DNA of 64,000 nt, from the NCBI RefSeq assembly GCF_019112545.1, contig NW_025064906.1, forward strand, positions 33,175 through 97,174, written 5' to 3'. A model generated the notes under the pieces. The model ran no database searches, was not told the origin of the DNA, and worked only from the letters and a program-made list of their open reading frames with translations. The stretch is from Guyanagaster necrorhizus (lineage: Eukaryota; Basidiomycota; Agaricomycetes; Agaricales; Physalacriaceae). Positions 1 through 10,600 of the stretch are shown here, piece after piece. Numbering within the stretch: position 1 is the stretch's first letter; every line of letters starts with the position of its first letter. Both the position numbers and the translations under genes were made by a program.

Positions 1-350
1 CCTCGCCCATGAGACATGGTCGCTCTCACCTCTCCAACAACTTCGATACCTCCATGTAGCCATTTTGACTTTACCAAATGTCTTTCGGTCCACCGTCTGA
101 GGGCGTCAACCACGGCCGGATCCCCCGCTTTCTCGCCAACTTTGCTTAGCACGAGCCAGGCTCTGAGAAGCCTTTCGTGTGCGTTCGTACCCACGCTCAC
201 CCCAACAACGACAACTTCCCGGACATACTGTCCTGGGTGCGCGTAGAATATGGTCTCGACCTCTTCAGACAGTTTCTGTCGACGGTCAAACCAAGCACAA
301 TTTTGATCTGAGGCATGGCTCACCGCTCGATCTGGGTCGAATGTATTCAT
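1..350 (-). CDS. Hypothetical protein, 5' part, runs off the left edge
   Basis: A minus-strand frame starts with ATG at 348-350 and stays open for 116 codons to the window edge. The DNA is CpG-rich, in clear contrast to the repeats to the right. The protein begins MNTFDPDRAVSH and continues as a soluble, charged, helix-rich sequence with segments such as RLLRAWLVLSKVGEKAGDP and a Trp-Thr-Glu-Arg stretch near residue 88. No signal peptide, membrane segment or catalytic motif is visible. I do not recognise the family. It is divergently oriented to the MYND gene at 1179, so the two may share promoter sequence. A GTGAGC donor-like site lies inside the open frame, so an intron cannot be excluded. 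That a gene starts here is fairly likely from the long open frame; the function is unknown. Confidence 0.6.
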   Translation of the reverse strand, partial: MNTFDPDRAVSHASDQNCAWFDRRQKLSEEVETIFYAHPGQYVREVVVVGVSVGTNAHERLLRAWLVLSKVGEKAGDPAVVDALRRWTERHLVKSKWLHGGIEVVGEVRATMSHGR

Positions 351-562
351 TGTTGCAATGGTGCAATGGTAGAATACGGGGACTAGAGCTGCGCCTTGTC
401 GAAGAACTATAAGTACTGTTCGTACGAGCCGAAGCATTTAATGCCACGGCCATATTTCTTCTTTTTTGGCATCATTGGAGAAAGAGGCAGTGGCTTGAGC
501 ACAGTTCGAAATCTTGATCCACAATCGTATGCAGGTAAACCGGTACCGAGAATGCAACCAGA

Positions 563-1032
563 ATGCGAGAAGAAAGGTGCGGTTATCCGGCCCGGACCCA
601 TGTTCGATTTGAGCCGACCTTTTCGTTCAAATTCCGTCCATCTTACAGTATCATCCTGCCACCTTTCCAGCAGGGTTACGGCATAGCATGTTCCTCGTAT
701 CGACAAGACTGGTGCGCTTACTATCTGAACGGATGCGACATCAGTGACTGCGAGAATTCGAACATCATGATTGATGGTTCTATGTCATGCTCTTGAAGCA
801 AATTCATGGCTTGAATAAATACTCCTGCAGGCGGTGCATCAGAGGCGTGGCGTTGGTTCGAATTCCATTGGTATCTACTCGTCTGGGTCATCAAGTGGAC
901 CCGAGATCGTTCAAGGTGAGTCGTGATTCCGCTTTTTTCAACGTTATAAGAGCCGCACGATTAACTTTCTCAATCAGAGACTATCTAATTACATCACTCA
1001 GCATGGCTGTCCGGTATCGATATGGTTACTAA
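563..1032 (+). CDS. Possible small spliced gene (weak model)
   Basis: Three open segments join in frame if introns 777-830 (54 bp, acceptor CTCCTGCAG, weak donor GTTCTA) and 916-977 (62 bp, donor GTGAGTC, acceptor CAATCAG) are removed. The reading ends at TAA 1030-1032, about 150 bp before the MYND start. The product would be a short Cys- and aromatic-rich peptide with a hydrophobic Trp-rich stretch (WRWFEFHWYLLVWVIKW). I do not recognise it, and the first donor is poor. The alternative is that 351-1178 is simply the intergenic promoter region between two divergent genes. Confidence 0.25.
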
Positions 1033-1178
1033 ATCCAATACTGTTGTGCTATGGGCTCGGCCAAATTCGGCATTTCCCTTGTTCTGAGCTTACTTTGTTC
1101 AACGCTCCTGCCAGTGAAGAGCGCGCCCGCCGTGTGTTTTTCAGCCGAATTAGCCTTCAATACAAACTTCTCTCTACA

Positions 1179-3028
1179 ATGGACGCACTGAAGGTGAGTG
1201 TTCAACCACACAACTGTACATTTTGCTCAACGCGATTTCGCAGGAGTTGGCTCTCAGTGGCTCAGGCGACGCTCTTGTTCAGCTGGGAGAATTTGCCCGC
1301 GATGACTCCACCGTGTTCCCTCATCTCGTCCAGGTCGTTCGTGTGTTTCTGAAATACTTGCCGCCACCAGAGATGATAGACAAGTTACCTCCTGAAGACC
1401 TCTGCAAATCGTTGGACAGAGCCACATCTTACTTTCATGCGCTTAATGTTGCTCTTCAATCGCCACAAGCTCTCGACCTTTCCAAATCAGCGGGACTAGT
1501 GATCACTTGTCCCCAGATATATCTTTGGGCTGTCAAATTTTTCCACCACTATTTCATCGACACCAATATCACCATTTCTACATCGGCAGTGCTCTCAACT
1601 GCGGTTCGCATCGTGGAGTTCCTCGGTACCCTAGCCACCGACCCTGATTACTGTGCAAAGATGCGAGATACCAAAGGTCTCACTTTTGTCATGACCGTCT
1701 TGTGGATATACGGCATTCGTGCGAAATATGGTCGGATTGAGGCTATTGTCAGGATAGCCATGATGTGCATCCTACAGAAACGCACTTCCAATAGCGAGGT
1801 TTCGAACGCTTTTAATTGGGTTCAGAACCCTATTGTAGAAGAAGTCTGCGCTCGTATTGTTGCCAGCGAGCATGAGCCTGACGCGGACTACGACGGGGGC
1901 ATCATGTTCCTACTCCTCAGCACGGTGCATTCTCTTCCGTTCACCCGAGCTTTCATCTCATGCCACTCTGTGTCGTGGATCTGTCGACGGATTGCGGGTA
2001 TCGCGGCGAAGAAAGAGGAAACCTGCTCTCCTGATGAACTGACCGGTTACTCCAGACTGCTTCAATTCTCGTTAACCTACTTGCGACGAGCGTTTCAGGA
2101 GGGTTCTGATCGAATAATCGAAGGGCTGGACGCTGACTTGATACCGGCACTCTTAAGGGCACAGTCAAAGGTGCACGCCGAGGATAAGAAGGCGATTCTT
2201 GTTCCGTTGCTGCACTTGATGACATCGTACACACTCTATCGTAACGTACTCGCAAAACTGTGCAAGGTCTTATATACGGCCGATTTAAAACCTGGCATTT
2301 CTGAGGCAGGACCGATTGGCGATGCTTGGACCGCACTAAAGGAGACCACGGAGACACGTTGGGGTATACTCAAGGATTATATGGCTTCCGGGCGTGGACT
2401 GACAAAGTGCTCGTACCCCGCTGTGAGCTCTCTTTTATAATTTCCAATGGCCCATCACTCATAGATCCTATCCAGTGTCCGCACCCTGATAACGGCCCCA
2501 AGCGGACGCTCAGACGTTGCGAAGGCTGCCGTTTCGAGTATTATTGCTCGAAGGAGTGCCAGAAACTGGACTGGAGCGATGGTCATAACGCTCTTTGTCA
2601 AATAATACAAGATGATCTTCAAAGTCAGTTCTTGCTCTCTATGAATAACTTCCGGTCGATGCTTTTAACGATCATTCGCAGATGGTCACCCCATGCCCAT
2701 GTCGAAGCGCGAACGCCATTTCGCATATGCCATTATTGAAAGAGACATCCAGGATAACGCTCAACTTATTCAAAAGCAGAAGTCGGAAAAGCCAAGGGGT
2801 TTCGTTGTTTTGCTCACTGTCACGGATTACACACAAGTTCCAATGAAATTGTATGTCCTTACGGACGAAGAGTTCCACACTACTGAAACCGTACCTGCTG
2901 GGTGGAACACTGCTTTGGCGCTCGCGAAGGAAGACGGAAAGGATTTATTTCTTTTGAAAATTCCACTAGGAGCAAAGGCGCAACCGTTGCTGAAGACATA
3001 TCCATTTGATTTCAACGCGGAGATGTAA
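1179..3028 (+). CDS. MYND-type zinc finger protein
   Basis: Four exons give an in-frame protein of 562 residues: 1179-1193, 1244-2422, 2476-2623 and 2682-3028. Introns of 50, 53 and 58 bp have donors GTGAGT, GTGAGC and GTCAGT and acceptors CGCAG, TCCAG and CGCAG. The first exon codes only MDALK. Residues 1-390 are a helical, repeat-like region without recognised motifs. The second intron sits inside the zinc finger, and splicing creates the first Cys pair (C394, C399). The other ligands are C413, C416, C422, C426, H435 and C439, the full MYND pattern. A basic helix and a C-terminal alpha/beta tail of about 110 residues follow. MYND fingers are protein-protein interaction modules, and agaricomycetes carry many such genes with undefined roles. 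Complete ligands and clean splice sites suggest an intact gene. TAA stop at 3026-3028. Confidence 0.9.
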
Positions 3029-3441
3029 AGGTGTTAAATTGGTGATGCATTATAAACAGAGTCTACTATTTAGCATTCTTGTCCGTTGATAGCTTCTATT
3101 GTAGCCTCTAGTCATGGTAGACTTTCGACTGATTTTTCTGAGAGTATATTTTAGATTTGATAGGCCCCATCTCTCGCATTCATCCCTTCGGATTTAAAGA
3201 GAGCGAGGAATCAGCTGCCGAAGATAAAAGCAAGCATGTATCACAAACCGATTGCTCATGTCATGGTGAAATCGTAATCAACTACTCGTATTCCATCGAC
3301 GGTATCCCCAAGCCAATCAGGACTTTCACCCAACATCCCCAAGGCGAGCACTCTCTGGTAGAATCGGCTCTGTAAATCGCCTGTATCCAATGGTATATTT
3401 AAGAAACCCAACTTAACGAGTTCAGATAGTATCCGAATACA
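3029..3441 (+). other. Intergenic region downstream of the MYND gene
   Basis: The 3' side of the MYND gene. A plus-strand frame without stops covers about 3157-3375 but starts only with TTG, and I recognise no domain in it. It could be an exon remnant, 3' UTR or chance. The convergent minus-strand gene ends at 3442. No terminator or RNA gene is evident. Confidence 0.3.
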
Positions 3442-4124
3442 CTATTGCGCGCACGTCCAGCCACATTGAAGATGTGTCGATAACAACGGCCTCTCGCTTC
3501 GCTCTGCGTTTTGTTCTTTCATGAAGGCATGCATGTCAGAGATTGGGAGATCGATGGAGAAAAGACGAACACAGCAGTTGAATTTATCCGTACTAACCAG
3601 ATTGGGTTCGATGGTATGCGCTAGCTCCCAGAATGAATCCCGGTTAGGATTGTTGATCTGGTACGACTTTAGCAAACGGGTGAATCTCTTGCCACTAGTT
3701 GAAATGAGGGCCTGTCATTCCGATATCATAGAGGGCGATGTGGAGATACATCGTAAAGAGATGATTCAGACGTTCCTGACAGTTGGCTATATCATCCGTC
3801 CCTTCACATGACCTGCACAGGCCTGTAGCGGCTCGTCTGACATTTGCCTCAGGACAATTAGGGTGATTTGAGTGGACTCGAAGGTACTTGACTGTGCAGG
3901 ACCAGGGAGGGGAGGGGAAGTGACGATAGGCTTGACATGTCATAGCGAAAGTGGCTGGCATGACAGTCAAAGCGAAGAGATCCAGTTCAGCGGCCGTAAA
4001 ATAAGGATACGCGTAATCCAAAGAAAAGTATAAGGATTTCTCCTGTGACACCTCTGTTGAACACGTGTCAAAAAGCTCGTGCGTGCTATTTGATATTTTT
4101 CCTCGCTACTCTCATCATCACCAT
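3442..4124 (-). CDS. Hypothetical protein, spliced or frameshifted
   Basis: Two minus-strand open segments in CpG-rich DNA belong together. The upstream one (to about 3695) reads from SLYFSLDYAYPYFTAAELDL through a Cys-containing stretch (CRSCEG). The downstream one (3442-3700) reads LLKSYQINNPNRDSFWELAH and ends LQCGWTCAQ followed by a stop. The upstream frame has no nearby ATG. Removing a 67-bp intron (donor GTAGCG, acceptor GTCACAG) connects it to ATG at 4122-4124. The two main segments are offset by one frame near 3690-3710. Either an intron ending ACAG or a single-base indel explains this, and I found no donor in the right phase at a normal intron length. Family and function are not recognised. 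Convergent with the MYND gene. Confidence 0.42.
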
Positions 4125-5390
4125 TTCATTCCCATGCGAGCGCTGCAAGTGCTTGCTTACAATGTAATGCGATGGTTACTGTTTATTTCAATAATTGCCC
4201 TCATTTCTAACGTCATTGTTCAGCAGTTCAAGCATAATTCGTATGTTGTTCGTAGGCAATGTAGCTAGAGAAGAAGCGGACAGCGTTGGTCAGGTCATGG
4301 ACCGATACAATAGTCTCGAACATACTCATACGATGGTACCAGTGGGGGATGTCTCAGCGCGTCATGCCGTAAGGGCCCTTGGTGGCGAGTCAGGTTTCTT
4401 TCTGACAACGGTGGCCGTTGTTTACTTACTGGATATCGTGCAGATACACCACCAATTTATCCAGATATCCGATGGATACACCCTTCAGGACCCCTTCGCT
4501 CTCATGCTATCAACATCTAACGTCCAGTGGCTCTCGTCCTCGTTGACTCATGGTATACCGCTAGTTCCCTGCTTCTTGACCGTGCTCAGCACTCCGGAGT
4601 CCACCATCAGATACACATCCTCGACCAATCTAGTTTCTCTCAATGGTGCGCCTCTTGGCAAGCAGACATCACGGAACGCACAAAGACAACAACCGACCGC
4701 CATCGGAAGATTTGTAGCCTTCCTTTCCTTATTGTACGCGTGAATCCGATGTTCACCAGCTGTGGAGTATCACCGGTGTCCAATGTTGTACGACCTAATG
4801 AAGAGTGCAAGTTCCTGCATATCTCGCCCGAGTCAGACGTCAACAAGGTTAATCACAGCCATTCTATATGCTCCAGATCCAGCTAGCGAATCAACCTTCG
4901 GCCACTCTTCCATATCTTATAAACTTTGCCTTCAGTGGTCGTATTGACCAAACCCATCACCAGAACTTTCTCTGCTACCGTGTCCGAGATCTCCCCATTC
5001 CATCCCATCAGCAGGGTCTGGCATAGGGCCAAACGGCGTCGAGAAGGCGTTGGCTACCTCGTTATGATGCTAATGCCTTGCACGATAACGGGTAACATTG
5101 ATCGATATTGGTAGTGCTAGATTCTGAATATTTAAACAAAGGCTTCAGAAATGCTACTAAACTGAGGGATGCCAGGAAGGGAAACTTATCAGTAGATGCT
5201 GGAGAAAGAGATGAGAGAAAGAAGAAGGAAGCCTCAACGGCAGACTCTCTGTAGGATGAGGAGAGAAGATAGTCCGAGGCAACAGGAATGTCCGGCATTC
5301 TTGGCGTGAAGCCGAGACAAGCCGAGTAGTCGGCAACTAATTTGGTAGGATAATACTATTTCAACTGTCTGCCGGCCGGGTTGCTGTGAC
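4125..5390 (+). other. CpG-rich region with unresolved coding-like frames
   Basis: CpG remains frequent and plus-strand frames are open over about 4195-4743 and 4527-4886, suggesting exons or a decayed gene. Around 4386-4480 one plus frame reads VRFLSDNGGRCLLTG and later IRWIHP. This faintly resembles the start and the H-containing end of fungal HNH nuclease domains, but a full HNH motif is not visible, so I do not assign it. From about 5,100 the sequence becomes purine-rich. A short perfect stem (GCCGA, GTAG loop, TCGGC) lies at 5321-5334. CpG disappears after about 5390. Confidence 0.3.
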
Positions 5391-5697
5391 TCATTTATAT
5401 CAAGGAAAAGAGATGGATAAGAATGTTGAATACTTCAAAGGCATTGCATTCAGATGAAACCATCACTTTATACCCTACAGTACTATGTAAAGCAAGGTTG
5501 GTATTCTGTTTAATGTCAGGACCTCCCACCCAATTTTAGCCACACTGTCCTCTTGTAACAAACTGAAACATACTATACAACCACATGTTTCTGAAAGTTT
5601 ACTTTGCCGCTACCACCATTGTTTTACATGACTGATCTTAAAAACATTTTGAAATGGCTTTTGCAAGATTCTTTCTTGATCCTCTACTGTCACTCTG
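5391..5697. other. CpG-poor flank into which element A inserted
   Basis: AT-rich, CpG-poor sequence with no gene seen. Its right end (CTCTG at 5693-5697) is the left target-site copy of Gypsy element A. The sequence continues at 13737 on the other side of A, then at 54007 beyond element E. All three pieces were once contiguous and look like an old repeat or degraded DNA. Confidence 0.5.
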
Positions 5698-6195
5698 TGT
5701 TACATGCATACCACTGGTCTCCATGTCATCTCAACCAACCATGGATTCAATTGCCAAAACCCACCAGACTCCACCTGCTTCCCATTACCTATTAATTTCA
5801 TTTTCACTATTATCATTTCACATTTATATTTCACATTGTAATATCTAGACCCTGAACTTGATAGCAAATATTGACATCAGAACCCAATGGAATCTGACTC
5901 AGAATTAGCTACTATTAGTATATAAAGCCATATAGAATTATTGTAACTACTCAGTTTGAATATCAACTTAGATAGCTATCTACACTTTGTACTCACTTCA
6001 ACTCCTTCTTCCTTGTCCATTGGATTCTGCTCTGAAGGATACTCCTCTTCACTTCTCTGATGGAACTCTGTTCCATCCATCCAAATCCTTGAGCCCTGAC
6101 TCAAGGGTAATATTACCAATAGCTTCATTGATGCTCATGCACTCCTCTGGTTTCTGTGTGTGCACTCAAACCACTTGATTGGCATGTTCCTAACA
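5698..6195 (+). repeat. 5' LTR of element A
   Basis: 498 bp, begins TGTTACATGC and ends CCTAACA. It is repeated at 13233-13731 and, as a second copy of the family, at 38091-38590 and 46782-47281. It contains a TATA box (5919-5927). Confidence 0.95.
5919..5963 (+). promoter_or_regulatory. TATA box and predicted transcript start of element A
   Basis: TATATAAAG at 5919-5927 is followed about 32 bp downstream by AGTTTGAATAT (5953-5963). As RNA, that stretch can pair along all 11 positions (two G-U wobbles) with the primer-binding site just after the LTR. The start site itself is inferred from TATA spacing only. Confidence 0.55.
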
Positions 6196-6210
6196 GTATA
6201 TTTGAACTCA
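6196..6210 (+). other. Primer-binding site of element A, self-complementary type
   Basis: The sequence directly after the 5' LTR reads GTATATTTGAACTC. It does not resemble the 3' end of a tRNA. It is complementary to 5953-5963 inside the LTR, which fits the self-priming mechanism established for Tf1-type elements. Element B has the same sequence after its 5' LTR. Confidence 0.55.
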
Positions 6211-6235
6211 AACCCTTGAGTCAAAAATTTTTACC

Positions 6236-7687
6236 ATGTTCACCACATTTACCCAATCCACAGAAACTGATTCTGAACAAACTCAGCCTATCTATCATAA
6301 CATGTTTTCCATGGAAGACATCCTGGCCTCTATCAGAAAGGAACAACCAGGCCTTTTCAGATCAACCTCCAGTAGAGGACAACCTTCCCATAGGAAAACC
6401 TACAATCACTCTAGCTTCACTGCCTGCCAACCTAATTATGACAATTCCCCTAATCCTTTTGACACCACCAGCATTCCAACCAATGGAGCCCAACAGACCA
6501 GCCTGATGTATGGCATCTAAACTGACCCTCTAGACCCTTTATCTCTGAGCAATATGCATAGGAATTCAGATAGCCCAGACTCAGAGGACAGAGGTGAAGA
6601 CACCCCTACTTATACTCCCATCCAACAGGAACCAGGTGGTAATCCACCAAACCCTTTTCCAGAAGAGTCAGAAGGATCAGGTAGACTAGGAGGACCAGGT
6701 AGTCTCAATGGTCCAGACAGCTCTGACAGCCCTGCAGGAAGCAACAATCCAAACCAGCAGGACATATTCCTAGAATTCATGAATCTGTTATGAGGAGTCT
6801 CTACTTCCCTCAATAACCCTAAACCAGCCACTATTCACACCAAAGTCAAGAAACCAGAACCATTTGACAGCTCTGACTCTTGCAAACTGAAGGCCTTCAT
6901 CATTTCTCTTTAGTTGAACTTCAATGACAGACCTACTACCTTTGCAACAGATGCTAGCAAGGTCAACTATGCTATTTCCTTCCTGGCTGGCACTATGTTT
7001 AACTGGTTCAAACCAGACATTCTTAATCTCAATCTATAGAACCCATCAGCCTGGCAATTCTCCTATGCAGCTTTCTTGAATGAGCTTCATAGCAACTTCA
7101 GCCTCTTTGGCACCATCAGAGATGCTGAAGATATATTAAAACACCTTTGGATATATAACAGAGAGCAAATCATGAAGTATATAGTCTAATTCAACCAGTA
7201 TGCCTCACAAATCAGGTATAGAGACAACTCTCTCCACCATGCCTTCTACCATGGTCTCTGTACTCACATTAAAGATGATATGGCTCACCATGGGAAGCCC
7301 AGCAATCTATGTGACATGCATCTCCTTGCCCAAGAACTCAATGCTCATTACTGGACTCAGAAGACCGAAATTGCCTGTGAAAACTGAGATCATAAGGCCT
7401 CTAACCAATCCTCCAATCCCAAATCCAAGGGATCCAATTCCTTGGACTCTAGCTTCACACCAAAATCCACCACTGCTAAGCCCTATGCTGACAAGCTAGG
7501 CAAAGATAGCCATCTGATCCAGGAAGAAAAAGACTACTGGCATCAGAACAATCTCTGCATGTTCTGTGGAGCCAAACATAAAACTGAGAATTGCAACAAA
7601 TAAAAGACTACAGTGACTGCCAAGAGTCATGCAGCTAGAATAGATACCACTCCTGTGGAGCTGGCTTCAGCAGAGTCAAAAAACTAG
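6236..7687 (+). pseudogene. gag: gag of element A
   Basis: Gag starts at ATG 6236 and ends at TAG 7685-7687 in the same frame, with several internal stops. The N-terminal third is Ser/Pro/Gly/Asn-rich and disordered (about 6300-6790). Then comes a capsid-like domain containing motifs such as AISFLAGTMFNWFK (about 6970) and HLLAQELNAHYW. Near the end is a zinc knuckle, CMFCGAKHKTENC (7556-7594), with Cys-Cys-His-Cys ligands but one residue shorter between the second Cys and His than the usual spacing. Gag would form the virus-like particle and bind RNA. Many stops correspond to Trp, Arg or Gln codons changed by a transition. Confidence 0.85.
7678..7684 (+). promoter_or_regulatory. Putative -1 ribosomal frameshift site, A AAA AAC
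   Basis: The heptamer A-AAA-AAC lies in the gag reading frame with the gag UAG as the next codon. Slipping back one base gives CTA GAA AGC and enters the protease frame. Element B has G-AAA-AAC at the same place. A AAA AAC is an established -1 slippery sequence, so Gag-Pol fusion by frameshifting is the natural reading. Confidence 0.65.
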
Positions 7688-10600
7688 AAAGCAACCCTAT
7701 TCCCTTTATGTGAGTTTAGGGTTGCATTGACTCTATTCATACACTGGAGGTCATCACCCTCAATGCAACATCTCTCTCCAATCACTCCTTTCACATTCCC
7801 CTTTTAGCAGAATTACCTACTACCATAGAACCTGATGGTTCCCCAACTTGTATCATTCTGTGCTTTCTTGCTCTTATTGATTCTGGTTCTAGCCACTGCT
7901 TTGTTGACATTAAGTATGTAGCTGCTAATGAAATCTCTATTAAAGCCATCTCTAGTGTGTAACTTTGATTATTTGATGGCTCCATTGGGAGTCATATATC
8001 TCAAATTGCAACTATTCCCATCTGTTTTCCATTTAGAGACACTTTCTCCATTGACTTCTATGTCACTTCTCTAGATTCATCTTGCAATCTTATTCTAGGA
8101 TACAACTGACTCTCCCACTATAATTCACTGATTGACTGGGCTGAGAACAGTATTATTTTCACTCAAGCTACCAGGATCTCACTCCAACCAATTCTGCAGC
8201 CTCTACCATATCCCAGGGACTTCCATGCCCACAGGACAATAGTCTATCTCTCTCAGAGCCTTCCAGCTCAATTTCAGGACTTCTGTGCCCACTGGACTCT
8301 ATCAGTTCAATCTCTAGGGCTTCACCCCATTCCAAATCTCTTCTGAGTAGCAGGCAGGCTCTATTTCCATATGAACTCATCTATTCCTATCCTTCTTCAG
8401 AGTCTTTTACTACAAAAGCACATTCAAAGATTTCCATCATATCCACTGCTGCATTTGTTCAAGCCAGTGCAGAAGAAGATGCTCAGCAGTTCATACTGCA
8501 GCCTTCCTTGCCTAAAATTGGAGCCAAAGCTGCATCTGCAGAACTAGCAGACCTTTCATCAGTGCCAGTAGAGTACCATGATTTTGCAGATATCTTCAGC
8601 AATACCCTCTCCAAAAAGCTACCCAAACACAGGCCATACAATCTCAAAATCAACCTTAAGGAAGGAATATCTCTATCACTTGGACTCATTTATTTCCTTT
8701 TGGAATCTGAACTCAAGGCCCTATAAGAGTTTATTGATGATAACCTATGCAATGGGTTTATTACTCTATTCTACTCTCTGCATGGAGCTTTAGTTTTATT
8801 TGTCAAGAAGAAAACTGGTGAACTTTGACTTTGCATTGACTACTGTAGCCTAAACAAAATCTCCAAGAAGGATCATTACCCTCTTCTCCTCATTTCCAAC
8901 CTCCTTGACTCCACCTGCTCTGTGTGCATCTACATCAAGCTTGATCTATGACATGCCTACCATCTTGTTCACATAGCTAAAGAGGATAAATAAAAAACAG
9001 CCTTTCAAATCTGTTATAGTTTCTTCAAATGGCATATCATGTCTTTTGGCTTCACAAATGCTCTGGTGGCATTCCAATGATTTGTGAATGATATATTCTC
9101 TGACATGCTTGACATATCAGTAGTAGTCTACCTTGATGACATTCTCATATATTCTGATAATCTAAGAGATTACCAGAAACATGTTCAAGAGGTCCTATGC
9201 AGGCTTAGAGCTAATAGACTCTACTGCAAAGGTTCTAAATGTGAATTCAACTGAGATTCCATGGAATACCTAGGCTACATCCTATCATCTGAAGGACTTC
9301 ACATGTCTAAAGAAAAAGTTAAGGCCATTGTTGACTGGCCAGTACTGCAAAAGATCAAGAACATCCAATCTTTTCTTGGCTTTGCCAACTTCTACCATTG
9401 CTTTATATACAAATATAGCAATATTATTCTTTCTCTTATACAACTTATCTGCAAGGGAGCTCCATGGAAATTTGATGACAAATGCTTGACCATCTTCAAT
9501 GAGTTGAAACAGGCTTTTACACATGCCTCTATCTTTATCCACTGGGTCTCTGATCAAAAGATAGTAGTGAAAACTAATGCCTCTGATTATGCAATTGCAG
9601 CTATTCTCTCCATCTATCTTGAAGATGGCAAAATTCACCCCATTGCTTTCTGCTCCTGGAGCCTCTATAATGCCATACTCAACTATAAAATCTATGACAA
9701 AGAGCTTCTAGCCATTTTTGAAGCTTTTAAATATTAGCAGCACTATCTTGAAGGCTCCACAGACTCTATCAATGTCATAACAGATCATAAGAATCTTGAA
9801 TGCTTCACCACCATTAAGATTCTAACCTGCTGACAGATCTGCTGGTCTGAATACCTATTTCAGTTCAACCTAGTAATCTGATTCTGCTCTGGAAAACTTG
9901 GACAGAAACTGAATATACTCATTAGATGATAGGATATCTACTCTAAAGAGAGGGATAACCAATATGCTCAAGTCAACCCCCACAATTTTTGATCTGTGTT
10001 CATCCAAAAACAACTTTCTGCATCACTCTGCACAACTTACCTTGAAGGCCCCACTCTATAGGCTAGTGCCATCATGGATATCAACAAACTCCATACTGAT
10101 ATCAAACAAGCACAATTTTCCAACCCTATATGCTCTGACAGCCTCTGTCAGGCTAAGGCCACTTCTGAATCCTCTCCCTCTCAGTGGTCCATCAATGAAT
10201 TCAACATCCTTTAGTTTAAAGGCTGCATCTATGTCCCAGACTCTGATGATCTCTGTTTCCATATACTACAGAATAATTATGACTATATCTTGGCAGATTA
10301 CTTTGGTCAAAACCAGACATTGGAACTAGTCCAGCAGAACTATACCTGATCAAAGATGCATCAATATGTTTGACACTATGTTAAGTTCTGCACAGTTTGT
10401 GGATGCAATAAGACATCTAGACACTACTCCTATAGGTTACTCAAACCTCTATCAGTCCCCAAATGGCCATAGGATTCTATTTCCATAGATTTCATTAAAC
10501 AACTATCAGACTCTAATAGATTTACTGCCATCTTAATAGTCATAGACTGAGCTAGCAAGCAAGTCATCTTCATCCCCACTCACAACACCATTAACTTTAT

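Noticed and set aside
407..706. 99-codon minus-strand frame between the two divergent host genes
   Set aside because: It begins with a near-cognate codon context, has no recognisable motif and overlaps the competing plus-strand exon model; support is too weak.
4386..4480. HNH nuclease domain
   Set aside because: Only a CLLTG-like start and a distant His are present; the central His/Asn ligands cannot be identified.
6196..6215. tRNA-primed primer-binding site for Gypsy A
   Set aside because: The bases after the LTR do not resemble a usual tRNA 3' end (no TGG start); the LTR-internal complement explains them better.
9285..9638. 117-codon minus-strand frame over the RT/RNase H of A, with a counterpart in B at 43455-43865
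   Set aside because: Antisense shadow of a strongly coding plus strand; conserved only because pol is, with no features of its own.
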